From Granulosicoccus sp964449565 (GTDB lineage Bacteria > Pseudomonadota > Gammaproteobacteria > Granulosicoccales > Granulosicoccaceae): 64,000 nucleotides of DNA. The notes under the pieces are model-generated. The model saw only the letters and a list, made by a program, of their open reading frames with translations. It had not been told where the DNA came from and did not search any database. The translations under genes and the position numbers were made by a program. The stretch spans positions 1 through 64,000 of the forward strand of contig CAYUZB010000001.1 in assembly GCA_964449565.1 (NCBI GenBank), read 5' to 3'. Positions 36,182 to 44,448 of the stretch are shown here, piece after piece (position 1 is the first letter of the stretch; each line of letters begins with the position of its first letter).

Positions 36182-36243
36182 GACGAAATTTGCACACCTC
36201 AATGGGCAATAGCTATGAGTCGTTTTTCAATATAAAAATTGAG

Positions 36244-36606
36244 CTATGAAAGACCTTGATCAGTCCAGACGGCTAACTCATTTCCATGCGGATCATTGAA
36301 CTGAAAACGTCGACCGCCTGGGAATGAGAAAATCGGCTTGACGATGGAACCACCTGCGGCAACCACTGCATCCTGAACGGCTTCAAGATCAGTAGCGTAG
36401 AAGATAACAAGTGCTGCACCGTTGTCAGCATTTGATACTGCAGATGATTTATAAAATCCGCCGTCAAGACTACCATCCTTGAAAGCATGATATTCAGGGC
36501 CATAACTTTCAAAGCTCCAGGCAAATACAGTACTGTAAAACGCCTCGACCGCAGCGAAATCTGCAGCAGGAAGTTCGACATAGTCAATCGATAAGTTTTT
36601 CGACAC
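36244..36606 (-). CDS. VOC-family (glyoxalase-like) protein
   Basis: 120 residues, one VOC module (beta-alpha-beta-beta-beta twice): IDYVELPAADFAAVEAFYST start, FPGGRRFQFNDPHGNELAVWTD end. Candidate metal ligands are Glu in YVELP and Glu in NELAVW. The function is unknown; members include lyases, dioxygenases and resistance proteins. The start is GTG with a perfect AGGAGG seven bases upstream. It begins 10 bases after the dppF stop codon, so it belongs to the same operon. Confidence 0.82.
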   Translation of the reverse strand: MSKNLSIDYVELPAADFAAVEAFYSTVFAWSFESYGPEYHAFKDGSLDGGFYKSSAVSNADNGAALVIFYATDLEAVQDAVVAAGGSIVKPIFSFPGGRRFQFNDPHGNELAVWTDQGLS

Positions 36607-36616
36607 AGAAATCCTC

Positions 36617-37654
36617 CTATTCCTTCCCAGGATGGTGACAGGCTACGCGATGCAAGTCTCCTTCGAGCATCGGCAACTCACGTCGACATTGATCAGTTAC
36701 TCGCCAACAACGGGGATTGAATGCACAACCCATGGGCGGCTTCAACGGCGAGGGCAATTCTCCTTGCAAACGAATCCGGTTCGTCGTTCGAGTTGGGTCA
36801 GCCACCGGTGTTGCGGACAGCAGAGCTTGCGTATACGGATGCTTCGGTTCGTTAAAGATCGCATCACGAGAACCTGCCTCAACCACGCGACCAAGATACA
36901 TGACCATAATGTCGTCAGCCATATGCTTGACGACAGATAAATCATGAGAAATGAACAGATAGGCCAATCCAAGTTCATCCTGTAGATCAACAAGCAAATT
37001 AAGTATCTGTGACTGAATTGATAAATCCAGTGCTGAGACGGGCTCATCAAGTACAAGTACCCTTGGCTTGAGCATCAAGGCGCGAGCAACCGCAATACGT
37101 TGCCTTTGACCACCTGAAAACATATGCGGATAACGATCGTAGTGTTCAGGGCGGAGACCGGTGAGTTCCAGCATTTCCCGACTAAGCGCTTGTCGCTCCT
37201 TTGGCGAATATTCCGGGCGATTGATAAGCAAGGGCTCTTCCAGAATTCGGCCAATGGTCTGACGAGGGTTTAGTGAACCAAAAGGATCCTGAAATACAAT
37301 CTGGATCGAAGCTCGCAACGTCGCCCGTGTTACATCATCAATTTCCGATGTCGCTTCTATATGTTGTCCGTTCAGAAACAACTCACCTGTTGTTGGCGCT
37401 TCAATCATCGTCACCACTCTGGCAAGCGTCGACTTTCCGCAACCCGACTCGCCAACGACAGCTAATGTCTGACCCGCCTCCAATGTAAACGACGCATTAC
37501 TCAGCGCCTTGACGGTTAGTGGCGAGCGAAATAGGCCATTCGGCACTTCGTAGTGCCTTGACAGATCCCTTGCCTCGACAAGCGCATGATTCTCATTTGC
37601 CGACGGCGCAATTTCATGAACATTCATATATGTATCGTCGTTCCGAATGCTCAT
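36617..37654 (-). CDS. dppF: Dipeptide ABC transporter ATP-binding protein DppF
   Basis: 345 residues from the ATG at 37654, which shares one base with the dppD stop (TGATG). A more distant upstream start would lie inside dppD. ABC ATPase with Walker A GESGCGKST, Q-loop QDPFGSLNPR, signature SGGQRQR, Walker B VLVLDEPVSALD and H-loop SHDLS. The C-terminal oligopeptide-transporter module has the Cys-rich CAFNPRCWRVTDQCR segment. It pairs with DppD to power import. The N-terminus RHYEVPNGLF matches DppF better than OppF. Confidence 0.94.
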   Translation of the reverse strand: MSIRNDDTYMNVHEIAPSANENHALVEARDLSRHYEVPNGLFRSPLTVKALSNASFTLEAGQTLAVVGESGCGKSTLARVVTMIEAPTTGELFLNGQHIEATSEIDDVTRATLRASIQIVFQDPFGSLNPRQTIGRILEEPLLINRPEYSPKERQALSREMLELTGLRPEHYDRYPHMFSGGQRQRIAVARALMLKPRVLVLDEPVSALDLSIQSQILNLLVDLQDELGLAYLFISHDLSVVKHMADDIMVMYLGRVVEAGSRDAIFNEPKHPYTQALLSATPVADPTRTTNRIRLQGELPSPLKPPMGCAFNPRCWRVTDQCRRELPMLEGDLHRVACHHPGKE

Positions 37655-38637
37655 CAGGAGACCGCTTTTTGTGGCACACCATTGACGAGCGGCGTATGAC
37701 ATCGTGCATAGCCAAGCTCGACACTTGAATTCAAGGGCACTTCTGCGTGACAACGATCGATGGCGAACTGGCATCGCGGAGAGAACAGACATCCTGATGG
37801 TCGGTCGAATTGTCCCGGCACCACACCAGGAATACTCGGAAGCTTGCGCGAATTTGCACGCTCCGGCAAGGCCGCCAGCAACGCATCTGTATAGGGATGA
37901 TGTGGATTGGCAAAAAGCGACTGGACATTTTGCTCTTCAACTTTCTGACCTGCATACTGAACGCTGACACGTTGGGCCGTTTCAGCGACGACTCCCATGT
38001 CGTGTGTAATCAAAACCAATGCCATGCCGGTATCTTTCTGCAGATCCAATAACAACTCAAGAATCTGTGCCTGAATGGTGACATCCAGTGCGGTCGTTGG
38101 CTCATCCGCAATCAACAACTTCGGCTTACAGGCAATCGCCATCGCAATCATTACTCTCTGACACATACCACCTGAGAGCTGATGAGGAAACGCACGCAAT
38201 CGACGCTCTGGTTCCGGCATGCCGACCTGTTCAAGCAATTCGATCGCTCGACGATGTCTTTCACTACGTGACAATACCAGGTGTGATTTGAGTGCCTCTT
38301 TCAGTTGAAAGCCAATGGTGAAACAAGGGTTGAGGCTGGACATTGGCTCCTGAAATATCATGGCGATATCTCGACCAATAATGTCCCGACGTACTTTCGC
38401 ATCTGCACGTAACAAGTCAACACCGTTGATTTCCATTTTGTTGGCGTTGATGTCAGCAGTCCAGGGCAGAAGCCCCATGATCGCCAGCATGGAAACCGAC
38501 TTACCGCTGCCAGATTCACCAACAATCGCCAATACCTCTCCTTCGTCAACCTGGATATCGACACGATCCACAGCGCGAAACTTGCCAGACGATGTGCGAA
38601 AATCCACATTAAGTTGTTCGACATCAAGGAGTGCCAT
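37654..38637 (-). CDS. dppD: Dipeptide ABC transporter ATP-binding protein DppD
   Basis: 327 residues from the ATG at 38637, one base after the dppC stop; the start at 38685 would overlap dppC. Walker A GESGSGKSV, Q-loop QEPMSSLNP, signature LSGGMCQR and Walker B LLIADEPTTALDVT are present. The C-terminal module has GCLFSPRCQFAIDRCH. The ABC signature has Cys where DppD usually has a small polar residue (SGGMxQR is usual), which should not prevent activity. Partner of DppF. Confidence 0.94.
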   Translation of the reverse strand: MALLDVEQLNVDFRTSSGKFRAVDRVDIQVDEGEVLAIVGESGSGKSVSMLAIMGLLPWTADINANKMEINGVDLLRADAKVRRDIIGRDIAMIFQEPMSSLNPCFTIGFQLKEALKSHLVLSRSERHRRAIELLEQVGMPEPERRLRAFPHQLSGGMCQRVMIAMAIACKPKLLIADEPTTALDVTIQAQILELLLDLQKDTGMALVLITHDMGVVAETAQRVSVQYAGQKVEEQNVQSLFANPHHPYTDALLAALPERANSRKLPSIPGVVPGQFDRPSGCLFSPRCQFAIDRCHAEVPLNSSVELGYARCHTPLVNGVPQKAVS

Positions 38638-38638
38638 A

Positions 38639-39544
38639 TCAGCTCCGCTTGAGTTTGGGATCAAGTGCGTCGCGTAGACCATCACCCATCAGGTTGATGG
38701 CAACCACATTGATCAAAATGGCAAGACCCGGGAAAGTCACAACCCACCAGGCTCGCAAGACAAACTCGCGAGAGTCGGCAAGCATCGTGCCCCACTCCGG
38801 TGTAGGCGGTTGCGCACCCAACCCAAGAAAGCCCAATGCAGCGGCATCAAGTATCGCTGTTGAAAAAGACAATGCCGCTTGAACGATGATCGGCGCGAGA
38901 CAATTCGGTAATACCGTGACAAACATCAATCGCCATTTACTTGCACCAACCACTCTGGCTGACGTGACATAATCTTTGGGTAATTCAGACAGAACTGCGG
39001 CACGGGTCAGCCTGACATAATGAGGCTGTAAAACAATAGCGATCGCGATCATCGCATTCATCAGAGACGGACCCAAGATCGCTACCATGACCAAGGCCAG
39101 CAAGAGGTTGGGAAAAGAAAGCAAGATATCCATTAGTCGCATGATCAATGTATCGACCCAGCCTCGTGCGAAACCGGCAAGCAGCCCGATAAACACCCCA
39201 CTACCCGCCGCAATGACAACGACAATCAAACCAATGAAAAAGGAATAGCGAGCACCGTAAATCAGGCGCGACAGCAAATCGCGGCCCAGGGCATCAGTGC
39301 CGAGTATGAACTGCCAAGTGCCGCCGTCTTGCCATACCGGCGGTTGCAGCAGTGCACTGCGATATTGATCTGTCGCTGAATGCGGTGCAATGACATCAGC
39401 GAGCAATGCGATGAGGATAAAGCTCAGAAAAACGATAAGACCCACGACAGCGCCGCGATTTTCTGAAAAGTAGCCCCAGAATTCTATAAAACGACCAGGT
39501 CTTGCGGTAGCGGTTACATCATCCACGTCAATACCGCTACTCAT
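38639..39544 (-). CDS. dppC: Dipeptide ABC transporter permease DppC
   Basis: 301 residues, six membrane segments expected. Ends of the DppC family are present: an early cytoplasmic segment, the periplasmic FILGTDALGRDLLSRLIYG block, and the inner-membrane EAA-like loop ASKWRLMFVTVLPNCLAPI that contacts the ATPases. The 4-base ATGA overlap with dppB indicates coupling. Confidence 0.94.
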   Translation of the reverse strand: MSSGIDVDDVTATARPGRFIEFWGYFSENRGAVVGLIVFLSFILIALLADVIAPHSATDQYRSALLQPPVWQDGGTWQFILGTDALGRDLLSRLIYGARYSFFIGLIVVVIAAGSGVFIGLLAGFARGWVDTLIMRLMDILLSFPNLLLALVMVAILGPSLMNAMIAIAIVLQPHYVRLTRAAVLSELPKDYVTSARVVGASKWRLMFVTVLPNCLAPIIVQAALSFSTAILDAAALGFLGLGAQPPTPEWGTMLADSREFVLRAWWVVTFPGLAILINVVAINLMGDGLRDALDPKLKRS

Positions 39545-40548
39545 CGTTTGCGTATTTTCGGATTGACCAGACCATACATCACGTCAACGACCAGATTGAC
39601 GATCATGACAATCAAGGCAATCATCAATAGTCCGCCCTGTACACTGGTGTAGTCGCGCGCACTTATCGCTTCAACCATCCACTTGCCAATACCTGGCCAG
39701 GAAAAGATCGTCTCTGTCAGTATCGCACCAGCCAGCAAAGTGCCTACCGACAAACCGATAACGGTAATCACAGGGATCATTGCATTGCGCAACGCATGTA
39801 TTCCATTGACACGCATTGGACTGAGACCCTTTGCACGTGCGGTACGCACGTAGTCCTCACTCAAAACTTCGAGCATGGCAGAGCGAGTTTGCCTCGCTAT
39901 GACGGCAAGTGGAATCGTTCCAAGCACGATGGTTGGCAAGATCAAATGTTGCACAGCTGAGGCAAATGCGCCCGACTGCCCTGAACGAAGGCTGTCAATC
40001 AGCATGAAGCCCGTGCCATTTGGAAAGAAATAAATCAAAGATATTCTGCCCGAGACAGGTGTCCAACCCAGCATTCCAGAAAACAGAATGATCAATAGCA
40101 GAGCCCACCAGAATATCGGCATCGAGTAGCCGACAAGCGCAGTGGACATCAACATTTGATCAGGCCACTTACCGCGTTTTACCGCGGCAACTATACCGGC
40201 AGGGATACCCAGGACAACGGCAAATACAATGGCGCAAAGCGTCAGTTCCAGTGTCGCGGGGAAGAGCGTAAAGAATTCATCCCAAACCGGTCGCTTTGTT
40301 TTAAAGGACACACCGAGATCCCCTTGCAGAATACCGGTCAGATAACTCCAATATTGCTGCCACAAAGGTAAATCAAAACCGAACTGCGACATCAGCTTGG
40401 CATAACGCTCATCGGTCATGCCTCGCTCGCCTGCCATCAGCATGATCGGATCACCTGGCAAGAGTCGTATAAACAAGAACGACACGATCGACACCCCAAT
40501 AAATGTTGGGATAAAGGTTCCGAGGCGGCGTAACAAAAAACCTAACAT
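39541..40548 (-). CDS. dppB: Dipeptide ABC transporter permease DppB
   Basis: 335 residues from the ATG at 40548 (MLGFLLRRLG, the usual DppB start); a start at 40584 would overlap the peptidase gene. Family marks: RLLPGDPIMLMAGERG near the N-terminus and the EAA loop TARAKGLSPMRVNGIHALRNA. Six membrane helices are expected. With DppC it forms the translocation pore. Confidence 0.94.
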   Translation of the reverse strand: MLGFLLRRLGTFIPTFIGVSIVSFLFIRLLPGDPIMLMAGERGMTDERYAKLMSQFGFDLPLWQQYWSYLTGILQGDLGVSFKTKRPVWDEFFTLFPATLELTLCAIVFAVVLGIPAGIVAAVKRGKWPDQMLMSTALVGYSMPIFWWALLLIILFSGMLGWTPVSGRISLIYFFPNGTGFMLIDSLRSGQSGAFASAVQHLILPTIVLGTIPLAVIARQTRSAMLEVLSEDYVRTARAKGLSPMRVNGIHALRNAMIPVITVIGLSVGTLLAGAILTETIFSWPGIGKWMVEAISARDYTSVQGGLLMIALIVMIVNLVVDVMYGLVNPKIRKR

Positions 40549-40561
40549 GCGAGAATCAAGC

Positions 40562-41668
40562 TCATGCCCGTTGCTGACCAACAATGGTTAATGTCTTGTC
40601 AACAGACGTCAGTATGTCGCAACCAGCATCGGTGATCAAAACGTCATCTTCAATTCGTACACCCATATCATCGAGATCATATAGACCCGGCTCGATAGTG
40701 AAAACCATACCCGCCGCCAAGGCCTCTTTATTACCACGCATGATGTACGGATCCTCGTGGATATCACGGCCCAGACCGTGACCGGTCTTGTGGCGAATTC
40801 GATCCACGTAGGCAGATTGCTCCAGAACACGGGTGGTAGCGTCATCGACATCGTGGGCTGTTGCCCCTGCTCGGGACGCTGCAATACCAGCGAGGTTCGC
40901 ATTAAGTACCGTATCGTAGATAGCGGCGTGCTGATCAGTACAATGATCGACGAAAAAGGTTCGAGTAATATCAGCACACAAGCCAGCATACCGACCACCA
41001 AAATCGATCAACAGCGTATCCCCGGCTTTGATGGCATAGTCATCTCTGGCTGAGGCATGGGGTTTGGCCGAATTGGTTCCAGCAGCAACAATTGGTGAGA
41101 ATGACATCGCTTCTGCACCATTGGCGAACAAGCGCTGGACAAGGATGCTTTCAATCGCCGTTTCAGTCATGCCGATACGAACTTCAGCCAGTGTTTCATG
41201 TAACGCGGTTTCAGATATTCTTATTGCATTTTTCAATGCCTCGATCTCAATCGGTGTCTTGCATAAGCGCAGAGAAGCTATCGCACGTTGTTGATCACTT
41301 ATCACAAGCTCTGGATTTGCTGCTCGCAGAGCCTGATCGACAAAGACACGCATCACCTGCCCTTCAACACCGACTGATTGAATGGGTAATTTTTGCAGCA
41401 TGTGGTCGAAGGCTGCTTGATAACCGGTTTGATCACGCCAGTCGAAGACTTCGCCTTCAAAACCAATTTGTGCAAATGATCCAAGCTCCAGATTTGGAAC
41501 AACTGCAAGCGGCTCACCCTCGACCGGAATAACAACAACGAGAGGGCGCTCGTTCTGGTGGAAATCCTTATTGAAAAGACGTGTGAAATTAGCGCCAGGA
41601 ACTAGCGCAATGGCATCAAGGGATTGTTGCTTGGCAATCGCGCGAATTTCACTGTAGCGATCAGTCAT
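40562..41668 (-). CDS. M24-family metallopeptidase (Xaa-Pro peptidase-like)
   Basis: 368 residues with a creatinase-like N-terminal domain (about 1-130) and a pita-bread C-terminal domain. Metal ligands: Asp in LLIDFGGRY, Asp in CADITRTFF, His in GHGLGRDIHE, Glu in FTIEPGLY and Glu in VRIEDDVLI, all five present. The family cleaves N-terminal residues or dipeptides with Pro at position 2. No signal peptide, so cytoplasmic. It lies between dppA and dppB, 13 bases before dppB, so peptide import and Pro-peptide breakdown appear to be coupled. Whether it is PepP, PepQ or another member cannot be decided. Confidence 0.9.
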   Translation of the reverse strand: MTDRYSEIRAIAKQQSLDAIALVPGANFTRLFNKDFHQNERPLVVVIPVEGEPLAVVPNLELGSFAQIGFEGEVFDWRDQTGYQAAFDHMLQKLPIQSVGVEGQVMRVFVDQALRAANPELVISDQQRAIASLRLCKTPIEIEALKNAIRISETALHETLAEVRIGMTETAIESILVQRLFANGAEAMSFSPIVAAGTNSAKPHASARDDYAIKAGDTLLIDFGGRYAGLCADITRTFFVDHCTDQHAAIYDTVLNANLAGIAASRAGATAHDVDDATTRVLEQSAYVDRIRHKTGHGLGRDIHEDPYIMRGNKEALAAGMVFTIEPGLYDLDDMGVRIEDDVLITDAGCDILTSVDKTLTIVGQQRA

Positions 41669-41719
41669 GAATCAATAAACCTGAATTACGCGTCATGACT
41701 GTCAAGGATACCAAAGGTT

Positions 41720-41756
41720 AACAACCTTGATGGAGGGGCTCTCCACCAAGGTTGTT
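41720..41756. terminator. Strong hairpin between dppA and the peptidase gene
   Basis: 10-bp perfect outer stem AACAACCTTG/CAAGGTTGTT, one mismatch, then a 5-bp inner stem TGGAG/CTCCA around a 5-base loop. No T-run follows in the minus-strand sense. It probably acts as an attenuating or mRNA-protecting hairpin, allowing dppA to be made in excess over the other transporter parts, a common arrangement for binding-protein genes. Confidence 0.7.
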
Positions 41757-41891
41757 ACGAAGACCATTTTCGCGATCGTCTTTTGGCAACCTACATTGTC
41801 GACTGTCTTAACAAACACATATGTGTCAGATGACTCTTTGCAAACAAACGCTTGCTGTAGCCAGACTATTGTCGATCACGGCAGCTGACAA

Positions 41892-43487
41892 TTACTGGGC
41901 AACTGATACGCCATAAAAAATGTGGCCGCCGAATGGATCTATCTTGAAATCCTGAACTTCTTTGCGGATCGGCTTGTAGACGACAGAGTGAGCAATAGTT
42001 GCCCAGGGCGCTTCCTCTTTAAAAATGGTCTGGGCCTGTTTGTAGAGTGCACTACGTTCGGCTTGATCAGAGATAACCTTGGCTTTCTGAATCAGATCGT
42101 CGAATGGCTGGTGGCACCACATCGCCCGGTTACCATTACCTACCGCATCACAGCCAAGTAAAACGGCCAGAAAATTGTCAGGATCCCCGTTGTCGCCAGT
42201 CCAACCCAGAAGTACCGCACCTTTGCGATCCTTCTCACGTGAGAGCTTCAGGTATTCACCCCATTCATATGACACGATTTCAACCTCGACACCCACCTTG
42301 GCAAAATCTTCCTGCATGACTTCCGCCATTCGCCGAGCATTCGGATTATAAGGACGCTGAACTGGCATGGCCCAGATTTCCATTTTTAGATCCGTTACAC
42401 CTTCGGCAGCAAGCATGGCCTTGGCTGCTTCCGGATCATAAGGATCGTCAACCGTATCTTCGTTATATGACCAGATAGTCGGAGGTATCGGATTCTTTGC
42501 CGCGGTACCAGAACCCTGAAATACTGCATCGAGAATCGCTTGTTTATTTATCGCCATGTTCAAGGCCTTGCGCACTTTGACGTTATCGAATGGCGCAATC
42601 GTTGTGTTGTAAGCAAGATATCCCACGTTCAGACCTTCCTGCTCCATCAGATTTATATCGGTTTCCGCTCGTATGGCATCCAGATCAGCAGGATTCGGAT
42701 AAGGCATGACATGGCACTCGCCGGCCTTCATTTTCTGGTAACGCACAGAAGCGTCCGGGGTAATGGCAAAGACAAGATTACTGATCGCTGCGGGACCAGC
42801 CCAGTAGTCTTCATGGGCTTGATAGCGAATCACCGCATCCTTCTGGTACGCAACAAACTTGAATGGACCAGTGCCAATGGGCTGCTGGTTTACCATCTCG
42901 GGTGTGCCAGCATCAAGCATTACCATGGCATATTCTTCAGAGACAATGGATGCAAAATCCATCGCAAGGTTGGCGATCATGGGTGCTTCAGGGCGATTCA
43001 GGTTGAATCGTACCGTCAAATCGTCAACTGCTTCAATAGATGCAATGAGATCGGGCATGGACATGCCACCAAAGTATTCCCAGGTGCCACCTGATACCTG
43101 ATTATAAGGATTGTCCTGAAGCCGCTGACGATCAAAAGAGAACACAACATCACTGGCGTTCATGTCTCGCGTAGGTGTAAAGTAGTCCGTAGAATGAAAC
43201 TTGACCCCCGAACGCAGCTTGAAGGTGTACTGCATACCATCGTCAGAAACTTCATAACTTTCAGCCAGCGCTGGAACAATAATGGTTGTGCCCCGTTCAA
43301 ATTCGACAAGCTTGTTGTAAATTTGCCGTGAAGAGGCGTCAAATGTAGTGCCCGCAGTAAACAAGGCGGGATCAAACCCTTCCGGAGATCCTTCCGAACA
43401 ATAGACGAGGGTGTTGGCGCTCGCCGCTGTGCCTAAGCCAAGACCAGCCAGAGCAAGGCCCAATAATGCGACTTTATGTATAGCCAT
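41892..43487 (-). CDS. dppA: Periplasmic dipeptide-binding protein DppA
   Basis: 531 residues from the ATG at 43487, where GGAGG lies 9-13 bases upstream; the first 24 or so residues are a signal peptide (MAIHKVALLGLALAGLGLGT, cleaved after ASA). The mature part begins with the very characteristic TLVYCSEGSPEGFDP, close to enterobacterial DppA. It captures dipeptides in the periplasm for the DppBCDF transporter and in some species also binds heme or murein peptides. It is the first gene of the operon and is separated from it by a 223-bp gap containing the 41720 hairpin. Confidence 0.95.
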   Translation of the reverse strand: MAIHKVALLGLALAGLGLGTAASANTLVYCSEGSPEGFDPALFTAGTTFDASSRQIYNKLVEFERGTTIIVPALAESYEVSDDGMQYTFKLRSGVKFHSTDYFTPTRDMNASDVVFSFDRQRLQDNPYNQVSGGTWEYFGGMSMPDLIASIEAVDDLTVRFNLNRPEAPMIANLAMDFASIVSEEYAMVMLDAGTPEMVNQQPIGTGPFKFVAYQKDAVIRYQAHEDYWAGPAAISNLVFAITPDASVRYQKMKAGECHVMPYPNPADLDAIRAETDINLMEQEGLNVGYLAYNTTIAPFDNVKVRKALNMAINKQAILDAVFQGSGTAAKNPIPPTIWSYNEDTVDDPYDPEAAKAMLAAEGVTDLKMEIWAMPVQRPYNPNARRMAEVMQEDFAKVGVEVEIVSYEWGEYLKLSREKDRKGAVLLGWTGDNGDPDNFLAVLLGCDAVGNGNRAMWCHQPFDDLIQKAKVISDQAERSALYKQAQTIFKEEAPWATIAHSVVYKPIRKEVQDFKIDPFGGHIFYGVSVAQ

Positions 43488-43500
43488 TGTTGTTATAACC

Positions 43501-43514
43501 TCCAAAATTTTGGA
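43501..43514. promoter_or_regulatory. 14-bp perfect palindrome overlapping the dppA Shine-Dalgarno
   Basis: TCCAAAATTTTGGA is fully self-complementary and, on the dppA strand, runs directly into the GGAGG ribosome binding site. It could act as an operator or, in RNA, partly sequester the ribosome binding site. Confidence 0.5.
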
Positions 43515-43520
43515 TAAATG

Positions 43521-43538
43521 GCACATTTGAATATGTGC
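43521..43538. promoter_or_regulatory. Inverted repeat GCACAT-N6-ATGTGC upstream of dppA
   Basis: Perfect 6-bp arms with a 6-base spacer, an 18-bp dyad of the size bound by Crp/Fnr dimers. It lies 34-51 bases upstream of the dppA ATG and about 180 bases from the divergent Crp/Fnr-family gene. Candidate operator for that regulator. Confidence 0.45.
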
Positions 43539-43715
43539 TCGATATTACTCAAGCCTGATGCTAAAGCTATGGTCAGTGTACCGCAGAACACCGAAATGTC
43601 ACATCTGGTTTACGATTGCCCCAACTGGTGACGCTAAACGGTAAAATGACCGAATTAGCCTCAGCTTACAGCGGTATTCAGGCCACTGAAATCAACCTAC
43701 GGACGACCAAATAAC

Positions 43716-44381
43716 ATGTCTGCTGCGATTGAGCTTCTAAGGAACGTAGACCTTTTCAGCCACTTGACTGAAGATCAGCTCCGTTTTCTCACGGAACAGT
43801 GCCGAGAACAAAGTTTTCGAAAACACGCCGTTCTGATGACTGAAGGCGATGTCGGCGAGACAATGTATGTCATCCGAAGCGGGCTGGTAAAAGTATTCGT
43901 CAGCGACGATGATGGCAAGGAGTTGGTTTTGTATCAACAAGGTCCCGGCGCTGTCATCGGTGACATTGCCTTGCTTGATGATGAACCCCGATCAGCTTCA
44001 GTCAGCACCCTGGAGAAAACAACGACGCTGGTGTTTGGTAAGGCTGCATTTCTGGATTGCCTGCGCACAAGCCCAGAGATGAGCATCAACATCATTCGCT
44101 CATTAACGCACCGACTGAGGCAGGCGACCGAGGGTAGTCGCAGCCTTGCTCTGGATAATGTCTATCGCCGGTTAGCCGACAAGCTTCAGGAACTTGCTAC
44201 CGAAAATGATAATGATGCACCCATACTGCCCAAGAAATTCTCTCATCAGGAGTTAGGCAATATGATTGGCGCTTCGCGCGAAATGGTCGGCAAGGTGATG
44301 GCTGAGCTTGTCAAAGGTGAGTATATTGAAGTTCGAAACGGACGTATCGCCATTCAGCGCAAGTTGCCACGTAACTGGTAA
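43716..44381 (+). CDS. Crp/Fnr-family transcriptional regulator
   Basis: 221 residues. The N-terminal cyclic-nucleotide-binding-type domain includes GDVGETMYVIRSGLVKV and GAVIGDIALLDDEPRSASV; the cAMP-contacting Arg/Ser pattern (PRSAS) is preserved. The C-terminal helix-turn-helix is FSHQELGNMIGASREMVGKVM, with RE residues that in Crp/Fnr proteins contact DNA. There are no N-terminal Cys residues for an FeS cluster, so it is not Fnr itself. It is divergent from dppA. Control of dppA is likely but unproven. Confidence 0.9.
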   Translation: MSAAIELLRNVDLFSHLTEDQLRFLTEQCREQSFRKHAVLMTEGDVGETMYVIRSGLVKVFVSDDDGKELVLYQQGPGAVIGDIALLDDEPRSASVSTLEKTTTLVFGKAAFLDCLRTSPEMSINIIRSLTHRLRQATEGSRSLALDNVYRRLADKLQELATENDNDAPILPKKFSHQELGNMIGASREMVGKVMAELVKGEYIEVRNGRIAIQRKLPRNW

Positions 44382-44448
44382 CCGCGCTCCGGGGTGCGCG
44401 ACGCCTGCCACTAGATCTATCAAATGGCTTGGCTCCGAATCATGTAAA

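Noticed and set aside
42540..43094. 184-codon plus-strand frame opposite dppA
   Set aside because: Antisense to a secure gene with no family resemblance.
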